A stretch of 64,000 nt of DNA from Helianthus annuus (taxonomy: Eukaryota > Streptophyta > Magnoliopsida > Asterales > Asteraceae): assembly GCF_002127325.2 (NCBI RefSeq), contig NC_035435.2:132348904-132412903 (forward strand), read 5' to 3'. A program made the translations under genes and the position numbers. Under the pieces are notes generated by a model that saw only the letters and a program-made list of their open reading frames with translations, was not told where the DNA came from and made no database searches. This document shows, in pieces, positions 13,001-23,331 of the stretch (positions are counted from its first letter, which is position 1; the number at the start of each line of letters is the position of its first letter).

Positions 13001-13630
13001 CGTCTTATGCACGGGGTGTAGGCATACACCTGACAGCTGCATAAGGGAAACGATATCTCACGCTCAGTGGGCCTATACTTGTGACGTGTCTGTTAATCTT
13101 GACTCGGTTTCTATATCGGGCCCTGAACGTACAATGAACATGTAAATCTGTATACAGGATCATAATTATGATTGTCTCAAGTTATAAAAGATTAATTTTG
13201 CCTCTGTGCATTTTAATCAAAGTGTCAAAATAATTTGTGCCTGGTGCATCTAAATCAATTTTCCTACACTCTTTTCAAATGAGTCAGTTGAGTGTATTTA
13301 CCAGTGAAAACTGACGTATTTTCAAAAGTCTAAGTGACAGGTACAAGTACGTAATAGGCTGGAAGCTGCTCAGGGCATTAATAAGGAATCTTGCAAGTTC
13401 TAGGCGTCTAAAGTCTGTTGAACAATTTCTTTGATTTGATTCACCTGTGGATCCTTTACTTTCCGTCGTAACACTTGATGTTATTTCATATTCGGAACGT
13501 AATATATTTATCTTTTGCTTCCGCTGTGCATTCATATAATTGTGTGGTTTGACTATATTGTTGCCAACTACGTCACAGAAATCCCCCCACCGGGCCCACC
13601 GGTGATATACGTGGAAATCGGGGTGTGACA
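10040..13630 (+). repeat. LTR B of Tekay-like array (3591 bp)
   Basis: Same boundaries and content as LTR A. The only differences from LTR A that I found are single-base length changes, for example CCC against CCCC at about 11070 and AAAA against AAAAA near 11313. It carries the 72-bp array from 10574 and TATAAAA at 11153. It serves as 3' LTR of unit 1 and 5' LTR of unit 2. Confidence 0.93.
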
Positions 13631-13633
13631 GGT

Positions 13634-13645
13634 TGGTATCAGAGC
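13634..13645 (+). other. Primer binding site, unit 2
   Basis: TGGTATCAGAGC immediately after LTR B, identical to the site at 3939. Confidence 0.88.
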
Positions 13646-14507
13646 CAACATTGAGTGAATTGAACACTAGTCTTTTGTGTTTAATCTCAATGACACAATT
13701 GCACATACTTGAGTCTAGACTTAACATAGGAATGTTCTAAATTCTGATCTGGAAATTTTGCTTCCAAATTTTTATACGTCGCCAAGCGAAGGAGCTGTAA
13801 TAGGAAGTCTCCACATCCGGAGTCTTGAACTGCTGAGCTTCGTACCGCGACCAGGATGAAACGTGCAACCAAGGAGAAAGCATTCAGGAAATGAATGAAG
13901 AAGAAACTCCTCTTGCTGAAGATCGTTTCCTTAATAAGTCTTTATAAGAACATATTTACCTTTCAGTCCCTTCGAGGACAACATTATTATTTTCGAGTCC
14001 CGCTTAGGGCAACCTTATATTTTTATTTTCATATAGTGGAATGATTAAATTTAAACTTTCATTCTAAACAAGAATATTAAATAAATGGAAAATAATATTT
14101 CCTATTGTAGGATCTACCATTATAATAAAATGGCAAAATCTAAAAAGGGCAAGACCTAGCCACGTGTCATTGTAAAGATCGGGCGAAGATGGTAGTTCCA
14201 TAATTAGATTCAGATCCATATTTAACACCTCAATTTAAAATTGATCTACGATAATTATTAATTAAGAATCTTAAGTGTGAAACCTAGCCTTCGGGTCAAT
14301 TATAAGACCGGGCCAAGATGGTAAGACCTGATTAAAAGATTCAGAATTCCAGTTAACCTCTGTGATCATGTTAACATCCATGGCAGATGTGATTCGTTAA
14401 AAATCGCACGCGTCATTCCTATAAGAGAATCCTTCTATGGATTCCAAAACCCAAATTAGTGATTTATAAATCATGGGTTAAATCGTCAATAAAGATGATC
14501 ATTTTTA

Positions 14508-14801
14508 AAACATCCATTAGTGATGTAGTGCCTACGGGCCAAACTTATTAAACATCCATTAGTGATGTAGTGCCTACGGGCCAAACTTATTAAACATCCA
14601 TTAGTGATGTAGTGCCTACGGGCCAAACTTATTAAACATCCATTAGTGATGTAGTGCCTACGGGCCAAACTTATTAAACATCCATTAGTGATGTAGTGCC
14701 TACGGGCCAAACTTATTAAACATCCATTAGTGATGTAGTGCCTACGGGCCAAACTTATTAGACATCCAATAGTGATGTAGTGCCTACGGGCCATACTAAT
14801 T
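14508..14801 (+). repeat. 42-bp tandem repeat, seven copies, unit 2 leader
   Basis: Copy of the array at 4813-5106 with the same copy number and the same variant last copy. Confidence 0.95.
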
Positions 14802-15287
14802 GTCATATAAGACAAAAGGCAGTGGTAGTCTATGACTCCCTGTCAGAAAAAGGTAATGAACTAGGTTCAAACCTCAAGGCTTTGATTCTCTGAAATCCTA
14901 GCTTATAAATTATAAATGTCCTAGTGACTAGGCCTATTGTGCCAGAATACCTTCATGCTGTGATTCTCTGAAATCATAGCTTATAAATTTTATATGTCCT
15001 TATGACTAAGCCTGTTGTGCTAATAGATTTAAGGGCCTTGATTCTCTGAAATCATGGCTTATGATTTAAAAATTTGTCCTTGTGACTAGGCCCTCTGCGC
15101 CACCTTAATATCCTTGATGTTTTATAACTAGGATAAATTATAATAAAGATGATAATTAAATATAACTAACAAATTAACCGATATGGTTTATATTACCATG
15201 GTTAATAAATCGTTTAAGACGATAAAACTGTAAGAGCTTCCATATAAACCTTGCCCTTGTTTGATTTTATGTAGCATATAAAGCTAC

Positions 15288-16472
15288 ATGGCTAGGTCAA
15301 AGGAAGAGAACAGTCACTCTCTGGAAAACCGCGATGATGAAAGGATTAATATAACCAGAGGAGAGCTTCGTACATTGATTGATTCAGCGGTATCTAAAGC
15401 TGTAGAGGAGCGATTTAGGGAATATAGTGAGACTAATAGTAAAGCCTCATCTATACCTCACTCTAAATCTGTCCCTAAAACTCATTCAGAGCCTCATAAC
15501 GAGCCGCCCTCTAAGAATGAAGGACCAAAGAAGGATGACGATCGTCATTCATATGAACACAGTGTTCCATCCAAGAAGCAAGTGTTCGATAATGAACAAC
15601 GTACCAAGTCTTGTACCTATAAATACTTTGCTTCCTGTAAACCCCGAGATTTCACGGGGGAAAAGGGAGCAGTAGATTGTATGACTTGGTTGGAAGAAAT
15701 GGACACGGTGGTGGACATCAGCGGTTGTGCTGAAAGGGATGTAGTAAAGTATGTATCCCAATCGTTCAAAGGAGAGGCACTGGCATGGTGGAGGTCTCTC
15801 ATTCAAGCTACTGGGAAGATCCCGCTCTATAACATGACATGGGAACAGTTTGTTACTCTCATTAGGGAGAACTACTGCCCTCAACATGAGGTCGAAAGAA
15901 TCGAATCGGATTTCTTATCGTTGGTTATGACAAACTTAGATTGTCAAGCTTACCTTACCAATTTCAATACCCTGTCCAGACTGGTTCCTTACCTAGTAAC
16001 ACCAGAACCCAAGAGGATTGCTCGCTTCATTGGGGGTTTAGCCCCAGAAATCAAAGCCAGTGTTAAGGCTTCGAGACCTACTACATTCAGGTCAACAGCA
16101 GATCTGTCGCTATCTCTCACACTCGATGTGGTTAGAGACAAGGCTGCCAAGGCCTCTGTAGATGGAAAGAGAAAAAGGGAGGATGAGAATTCTCATCGCT
16201 CCGATAGGAAGAGTACCAGGTTTAAAAGAGACAGCCAGCAGTCGGTTGAGAAGACCAAGTGCGAAACCTGTAGGAAATACCACCTCGGGAAATGCAGATT
16301 TGAATCTCAGCCTCTACCGTGTGGATTTTGCAAGTCTCAGAAACATAAAACCTTGGAATGCAAGGAGTTGACGGATGCAACCTGCTACGGTTGCAACGAA
16401 AAGGGGCATATCAAGACCAACTGCCCTAGGAATCAGAAGAAGCCCGAAGAAGCCAAGAGAACAAACGCCTGA
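15288..16472 (+). CDS. gag: Gag polyprotein of Tekay-like Ty3/gypsy element (intact, 394 aa)
   Basis: Structural protein that would form the cytoplasmic virus-like particle of the element. Residues about 1-110 are charged and Ser/Pro-rich. Residues about 110-290 form the retrotransposon gag core, with the typical GEALAWWRSL and MTWEQFVTLIRENYCP segments. The C-terminus has a Cys-rich region (CETC...GKC, CGFC...) and one canonical CCHC knuckle (CX2CX4HX4C) starting near residue 366. The start is the first in-frame ATG after the leader and follows a TATAAAGCTAC context. Unlike most chromoviruses, gag is not continuous with pol; a separate second gag-like ORF follows after 577 bp. It is the only complete full-length gag in this array. 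Confidence 0.88.
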   Translation: MARSKEENSHSLENRDDERINITRGELRTLIDSAVSKAVEERFREYSETNSKASSIPHSKSVPKTHSEPHNEPPSKNEGPKKDDDRHSYEHSVPSKKQVFDNEQRTKSCTYKYFASCKPRDFTGEKGAVDCMTWLEEMDTVVDISGCAERDVVKYVSQSFKGEALAWWRSLIQATGKIPLYNMTWEQFVTLIRENYCPQHEVERIESDFLSLVMTNLDCQAYLTNFNTLSRLVPYLVTPEPKRIARFIGGLAPEIKASVKASRPTTFRSTADLSLSLTLDVVRDKAAKASVDGKRKREDENSHRSDRKSTRFKRDSQQSVEKTKCETCRKYHLGKCRFESQPLPCGFCKSQKHKTLECKELTDATCYGCNEKGHIKTNCPRNQKKPEEAKRTNA

Positions 16473-17048
16473 GTCGTCAGGATGAACTCCCGGGAGATGG
16501 TGCAGTATGATAAATATATACCAGGTACCTTCCTTATCAAGCAGTTATGCAGAAATTAGTTATTACTGGCACATATAATTCTATAATGAATCATAGTTGC
16601 TGAGAACTGTTGTCTCCGCCTGTTTAGGACTCCGATCATTTAATACGAGATGGAAATTCGTCGTTGATACTTAAGAAAACACTCCAACAAATCCTAGATT
16701 GATGTTGATATCTATTAGGAATCACTCTTTTCTGATATCCTTATGGCAAGCTTTCGAGCTATCCAAAATTCATCAATGTAATAAAGACAGAGGTGATGTT
16801 TTGATCCCCTGTCAAAAAGATGATGAACTAGGCCCAAACCTTAAATGCCATTGATGGTCTTTCGTGACCTAGGCTAAACATAATGAATATATTAAATAAC
16901 ATTCATTGAGAATGTTAGTACTATATTAGCCCATATGGTCTATAAATACCATGGTTAGTATATGTTAAGGCCATCAGGATAAAGAATAGCGGTTGTTGGA
17001 TTGCAGCTAAGAAGTTATTTTTATTGGTGTTAGGGACCAATATCGAAA

Positions 17049-17618
17049 ATGGCAAACTCAGATGAGACAGCCGTCGATCGTGTTATGAATGATGTGACAC
17101 ATGCAGATGATGTTACGATTGTGAGCCTTAGAATTTCCGAAGATGTTCTTCAAACAATGATAAACGCAGCAGTTGGGAAGGCTGTGAAGGAGGCTGTGAA
17201 AAAGTTCAAGGAGCCCCATACTACTCCCTCCAAATATTATCTAGGACCACATTTCCCTACTCATAAGGAGGACCTTGTTCATACCTCAAATGCCAAAGAT
17301 AATCTAAAAAGAAAAAGGGAGGAAAATAACTCCCAGAGCTCTATAAAGAAGAACAAACAAAAGTCCAACAAGAAACCGGTATGCAAGACCTGCAAGAAGT
17401 GCCACTATGGGAAGTGCAGGTTCGAACCAAAATCCCGATCACAACCAAGGGTATGTGGGATCTGCAAATCGGGGGAACATACAACGTTGGACTGCGGGGA
17501 CATGGAGAATGCAGTCTGCTACGGCTGTAATGAGAAGGGCCACATCAAGACCACGTGCCCTAAATATGTCAAAGGAAAAGCGGCTAAAGAAGGAAAGCCT
17601 AAGAATGAAAGCGCCTAA
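17049..17618 (+). CDS. Second gag-like zinc-knuckle protein (189 aa)
   Basis: Small ORF with its own ATG (in context AAAATGGCAAAC), downstream of gag in the same internal region. The N-terminal ~45 residues resemble the gag N-terminus (SEDVLQTMINAAVGKAVKEAV parallels RGELRTLIDSAVSKAVEE). Residues about 110-175 are Cys-rich and end in a canonical CCHC knuckle (starting near residue 157) nearly identical to that of the first gag. The central gag core is missing. It is most likely an internally deleted duplicate of gag. Whether it is translated, or acts as a separate nucleic-acid-binding protein, is unknown. The related leader sequence upstream supports duplication. Confidence 0.7.
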   Translation: MANSDETAVDRVMNDVTHADDVTIVSLRISEDVLQTMINAAVGKAVKEAVKKFKEPHTTPSKYYLGPHFPTHKEDLVHTSNAKDNLKRKREENNSQSSIKKNKQKSNKKPVCKTCKKCHYGKCRFEPKSRSQPRVCGICKSGEHTTLDCGDMENAVCYGCNEKGHIKTTCPKYVKGKAAKEGKPKNESA

Positions 17619-18544
17619 ATACCTGAGCTAGTTCATAAATAATGGTCTCAGGTACTTTCCCTATCTTTTTATCAGAAATATAAATGCTAAGAGTTTTATT
17701 TTGGATTGGATACCAATAAACCCTAAGCTTAGCAAACTTTATTATTATTCGCAAAGTATAACTTACCAAGGAAACCAAATTAACCGATTCTTCTAGTATC
17801 GGCAAGAAATCCTTCTGAAAAATCTAAAAGTACTTTTTCCTCGCATAGAATACAACAACATATGTTATTTTCATATATTTTTTCTCATTTGTTTTTCTAT
17901 CGCCTGCGAATGCCAAACTATGTTTGATAAAAGTACCATATGAGGATTGGCGTATCCTAATGTGTCCCATAGATTATTTCCATGCCTGATCAGTATGGAG
18001 GTTTAATACATGGAACACCTGAGATATCCCAATGGTCATATTGTACTAAAATCGACTAGTAGTATTCAAAGAAGATATCCAGAATGGAATTGTCCAAATA
18101 AATGCTCCCGAATTTGGAATTCGTGGACTAATATGTGTCACTTGTTTGGCACAAACAATAATGAATGAACTGGAGCCTGAGATATGAAAAAAAAAAATCT
18201 CGGTAGTCTCCCTGTATCTAGATTATCTTCTCATAAGTTTTCCCTACTTACCTCCTGGAAGGCAGGTAGAATTAATATTAACATCCCGCTGTGGGCTGGA
18301 GTATTGCGAAAACTCCATACTGCTTATAGAACAATCAAAACCTTGATTAAGTAAGTTTTAAGACATAGGCTCATATAGCCTGATTCAATATCCTGAAGGT
18401 TTTATGTTATTAAATAAGAAAGACGGTTCATATTGCTTATATATTAATGACCGCAACCCTAATTAAGCAACAACTAAGAATTGCCATAAGATGCCCAGGA
18501 TCTAAAGGCAAATTGTTGGTGGATAGGCCTGAAAAAGTCTGTAG

Positions 18545-19697
18545 CCGCTTATGTAGCCAAATGCTTGACTTGTACGCAAGTCAAAGCTGAGCATCAAAAG
18601 CCGTCTGGCATGCTACAACAGCTTAAACTTCCTGAATGGAAGTGGAAATGTGTAACAATGGATTTTATTACCAAGTTACCCAAAACGAGGAAAGGAAATG
18701 ACACGATATGGGTTATAGTCGACAGACTGACTAGGTCAGCTCATTTCTTACCCATCAAGGAGACTTATAGCTCCGACATATTAAGCCCAGTTATACGTTG
18801 ATAAGATTGTAGCCTTGCATGGTATACCTGTGTCCATTATCTTTGATCGGGACACTAGAAACACGTCGTATTTCTGGAAGAGTTTCCAGCAAATCTTTGG
18901 GCTCATGTTTGAATTTTAGTACGGCTTACCATCCTCAGGCAGACGGTTAGAGAGAGCGTACTATTCAAACGTTAGAAGACATGCTACGTACATGTGCTAT
19001 CGATTTGGATGGTAGTTGGGATAAGAACCTACCACTAATCGAATTCTCCTACGACAATAGCTACCATACCAGCATTAAGGCTGCGCCTTTCGAGGCATTA
19101 TACGGTAGAAAGTGTAGAGCGCCCGTCTGTTGGGCGGAAGTCGGAAATGTCCAATTATCCGGACCAGAGATAGTGTTCGAAACAATGAACAAGATTGTTC
19201 AGATTCGTGACCATCTCAAAGTTCCCGAAATAGGCAGAAGAATTACGCAGACCCAAAAGCGTAAAGCTTTTCACTTCGAGGTAGGTGAAAAGGTGCTACT
19301 AAAAGTATCACCCTGGAAGGGGGTGATGCGCTTCGGTAAGAAGGGCAAACTGAGCCCGAGATACATAGGACCTTTCGAGGTTATCAAACGTGTCGGATCA
19401 GTTGCCTATAAGCTAAACTTACCAGAAGGGCTCAATGGAATTCACAATGTGTTCCACATCTGCAATCTAAAGAAGTGCTTCGCTGATGAATCATTGGTGA
19501 TCTCACACACAGATGTGCATATAGATGAGAGCTTAAAATTTTTGGAAAAACCTTTGTCGATTGAAGATCGACGGGTGAAGAAGCTTCGAAGGAAGCATGT
19601 ACCGATAGTAAAGGTCAAATGGGATGCCCGTAGAGGTCCCGAATTCACGTGGGAAGTTGAAGCCACGGTGAAAGGAAAAATACCCTTATTTGTTTGA
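18545..19697 (+). pseudogene. Integrase with chromodomain-like tail, unit 2 (broken)
   Basis: Copy of the unit 1 integrase remnant. Here an open segment at 18565-18801 covers the CLTC motif, the MDFITKLPKT core start and the following strand (WVIVDRLTRSAHFLP). The middle of the core (about 18800-18980) is broken by the same stops and shifts as unit 1. The 238-codon ORF 18981-19697 covers the integrase C-terminal domain (GRKCRAPVCWAEVG, GPFEVIKRVGSVAY) and the chromodomain-like tail. Family knowledge: a functional integrase needs the full DDE core, so this cannot be active. Confidence 0.86.
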
Positions 19698-19736
19698 GTA
19701 AATCTCGGGTCGAGATTTATTTTAAGGGGGTGAGGA

Positions 19737-22700
19737 TGTAACACCTCGAAATTTTGGGTCCAATAATGTGTTAACACGTGTCATAAGTTTACACGTGGCA
19801 TTAAATATTAAATAAAGGACTAAAGTTGACAAACCTTGAAAGTATGTAAATTCGAGGGTTATAGATGTCAACGAAGGGTAAATATACGGTATGGTAACCC
19901 TAAACGATGCTCGTACCTTCAAACGAATAAATCATGGATCGTACGGAAGCGAAACGCGGAAGAAAGTGAGAGATTACAAGCTACAGGGGTTAACCGTGTC
20001 AACATGTTTAATTATACCTCTGAGTGGCCCTTTAACGCTCCCGAGGCTTTGTAACAGTATTATACACTCACTAGAATATATTGTATAAATTCTGCGAAGT
20101 TCCGCTTTAAAACGAGAAATTACGATCGAATTCGTATGAGAAGGGTTAAAAGCGTCAATAATGAAAGTTAAGGCTTTCAGAATAATTAAATAAACTAACC
20201 AGGGACTTAACTAAGCGAGTAAATAACACGAGGCCCTTAGTTGTAAATAATCAAGGGCCAAATCGCAAAGTTACCCCTTCAAAACCCGAAAGGTCAAGTT
20301 AATGATTACTAAAGATTTCATTATTAATTACTAAAGATTTTGTTACCCCTTCAAAACCCGAAAGGTCAAGTTAATGATTACTAAAGATTTCATTATTAAT
20401 TACTAAAGATTTTGTTACCCCTTCAAAACCCGAAAGGTCAAGTTAATGATTACTAAAGATTTCATTAATAATTACTAAAGATTTTGTTATTTATTACAAA
20501 GATTTAGTCATCATTACAAAAGATTTAAAATCTTTGAAAAATAACCCTCTCGCGGGCCGCGTTGCGTTTTGGGTTAAGTTGAGGCGGGCCGCGAGCCTCC
20601 TAAATTGTACGCGTCTGATGTTGAACTCAGGCGACCCGCGTACAAAGTGCATGGATCTTCCATGCGGGCCGCGTCAGGCGCCCAGATGCAGAAACATGCT
20701 CAAATTGGCTGTTCAGCCTTCTAAACGCCATGAGATCCATTTAAACCCTGCCAATTGGTCCCTAAACAACCCCTAAGCATTAGGAACTCATGTTGGAAGG
20801 TTGTGGATAGTTGGGGGACTTGTGTGTCAAAAAGTTGTGGTGAAAACTACTATAAAAGGCCATATTAAGTTCACAACTTAATCATAACTCAAAACAACTT
20901 CTCTGATCATTTCTGAAGCTCCCAAGACTTCTTCTAGCCATCTAAATCGTGCTCAAACTTCTGTAAGTTGTTTAGAACATTTGGAGTTTAGTTTTTGCTT
21001 AGTATATAGCTAAAAATTCAACCGTCGTAACTACGGTTTGGCTTCGATATAACTCCTAAATAGCTCAGTCATATCTCGAATCAAAAGTAGTTATAAGTTG
21101 GTATTTATGTGGGTAATAAACCTCTGAAAGGGTTCCCCACGATCACCACTCTAACTATGTCAAAAATCGAGTCAAACGAATGCATAAAAAGTCAACAGAA
21201 TTCCATTTTAACGATTCTTGCATAATCTATGATATAAATGATATGAAACCTGTTTTGATAATCATAAAACATGATAATAAGTATATAAACTTGTTTGCGC
21301 TCGTTTGAATCGACCATTTGCTATATTGAACCGGTTCGGAGCCGAATGTCGCAAAAGTTTGACTTTTGTTTTGACTTCAGTTCTGACCCGTTTTAGTGAG
21401 GTATAGATATGCCTTAGGACTCTCTTAGGACCAGGTCACATATTGGAATGAACCTCTGTGATCGGTTCATGAGTTATCGCGCATTCCCGTCATTCGCCTA
21501 AAAGTTGACCGTAACGGCCTTTTGAAATTAAAACGAGTATTTCGGATACGTGAACGGACCAGAACCTTGCTTAATAAATTATAAGCATGTCCTTAAAGTT
21601 TCACGTCAATCCGAGGTCTAGAATGAGAGTTATGCTAATTAGCGCAATTAAAATAAACTTTTGTAATAAACGGCGCAATTAGCATAACGCCCATCTAAAC
21701 CAAGATTTCGTCACCAAAACTTTTACCCACTGTTATAAATTAATATTTTGGGAATTTTAAAGATTTTTAATAATTTTTACCTTGCTCATCACCTGCGGTT
21801 ATGGCTACGGTTCGGTAAATACCGAATATGCCCTTTTCGGCCAAAACATGAGTTCTACAAGGTCTTTTGACCCGATTCCAGTTGCCACTGATTTTAAATA
21901 ATAATTAAAGTATTTTAGACTTTATAAACTGTTCGGGAAACTCAGATTTCCTGTAGAACTCGAAAAGCCCTTTTAAAAGTCTTTAAAATGACCGAAACAC
22001 CCCTACGGGGCATAATATTAACTTAAACTCGTTACGGGCATCACGGAAGGTATCCTACTGATACCACAACCTCTTTAAGGCATATTGACTTAGGAAATAA
22101 GCGTAAGACTCTCACGGTTACCCGTTGCGCCTATTGCGCGCACGGTTCGGCTTATGTAACTGGTTTACATAATTTAGCCGAAACGGGTCAAACTATATTG
22201 TTTTAACCCCAAAATCCAGAGTATGATTGTTATACCCATATGAAACAAGTCTTCAAACTTGTTGGGTCAAAATCACACTCCATTCACGGTTTTCGCCTTT
22301 CACGCGATTAAACCGTAACAATTCTTTAAGACTAACCGGTCTAAGCTTAGGCTTAATTAAAGACCCGTTAGCATTCTAATTGGTTATTTATACCATCGTT
22401 CCAGACTAGAGCCTTCCGGTAAATTGTACCTACGCTTACTTAAGTGAATACGGCTGAGTTATTATTCTTGCTATTTTAAGACAGGAGCTAGCTCAGGTAA
22501 ATACTCTTAACTTATTTCCCTATACGGGCTTGGGATACGGTATAATAATACCGCTTGGTCGGGTATTGAATATTTAATCGGATTGTGATTAAGTTATTGA
22601 GGTAACCCGGTTTGATCTGTATTGTTTGAAATAAAAGCCTTTAGGGGTTAATGACCATGTCCCGGATATCCTTGACATCATTGTATTATAAAATGGTCAC

Positions 22701-23329
22701 GTCTTATGCACGGGGTGTAGGCATACACCTGACAGCTGCATAAGGGAAACGGTATCTCACGCTCAGTGGGCCTATACTTGTGACGTCTCTGTTAATCTTG
22801 ACTCGGTTTCTATATCGGGCCCTGAACGTACAACGAACATGTAAATCTGTATACAGGATCATAATTATGATTGTCTCAAGTTATAAAAGATTAATTTTGC
22901 CTCTGTGCATTTTAATCAAAGTGTCAAAATAATTTGTGCCTGGTGCATCTAAATCAATTTTCCTACACTCTTTTCAAATGAGTCAGTTGAGTGTATTTAC
23001 CAGTGAAAACTGACGTATTTTCAAAAGTCTAAGTGACAGGTACAAGTACGTAATAGGCTGGAAGCTGCTCAGGGCATTAATAAGGAATCTTGCAAGTTCT
23101 AGGCGTCTAAAGTCTGTTGAACAATTTCTTTGATTTGATTCACCTGTGGATCCTTTACTTTCCGTCGTAACACTTGATGTTATTTCATATTCGGAACGTA
23201 ATATATTTATCTTTTGCTTCCGCTGTGCATTCATATAATTGTGTGGTTTGACTATATTGTTGCCAACTACGTCACAGAAATCCCCCCACCGGGCCCACCG
23301 GTGATATACGTGGAAATCGGGGTGTGACA
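19737..23329 (+). repeat. LTR C of Tekay-like array (3593 bp)
   Basis: Right-hand LTR of the array, bounded by PPT on the left and copia gag on the right. Relative to LTRs A and B, which agree with each other, it has six substitutions that I could see: 21790, 21945, 22212, 22752, 22787 and 22834. All lie within about 1.05 kb; the first 2 kb and last 0.5 kb look unchanged. It ends GGTGTGACA at 23329. Confidence 0.93.
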
Positions 23330-23331
23330 TT

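Larger units (their letters stand above)
1..23329 (+). mobile_element. Tandem array of non-autonomous Ty3/gypsy (Tekay-like chromovirus) elements
   Basis: Three near-identical LTRs (343-3935, 10040-13630, 19737-23329) alternate with two complete internal regions and the 342-bp tail of a third. All are on the plus strand with a period of about 9.70 kb. Each LTR starts TGTAACACC and ends GGTGTGACA. Each of the two complete internal regions begins with a PBS and ends with a purine-rich PPT. The coding content is gag, a second gag-like ORF and a broken integrase with a chromodomain-like C-terminus; no PR, RT or RNase H is recognisable. A single insertion event gives two LTRs, so three LTRs sharing internal regions implies unequal or LTR-LTR recombination, or an assembly duplication. 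The left end lies outside the window, so the expected 5-bp target duplication cannot be checked; the right flank is TTTAT. Confidence 0.93.
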
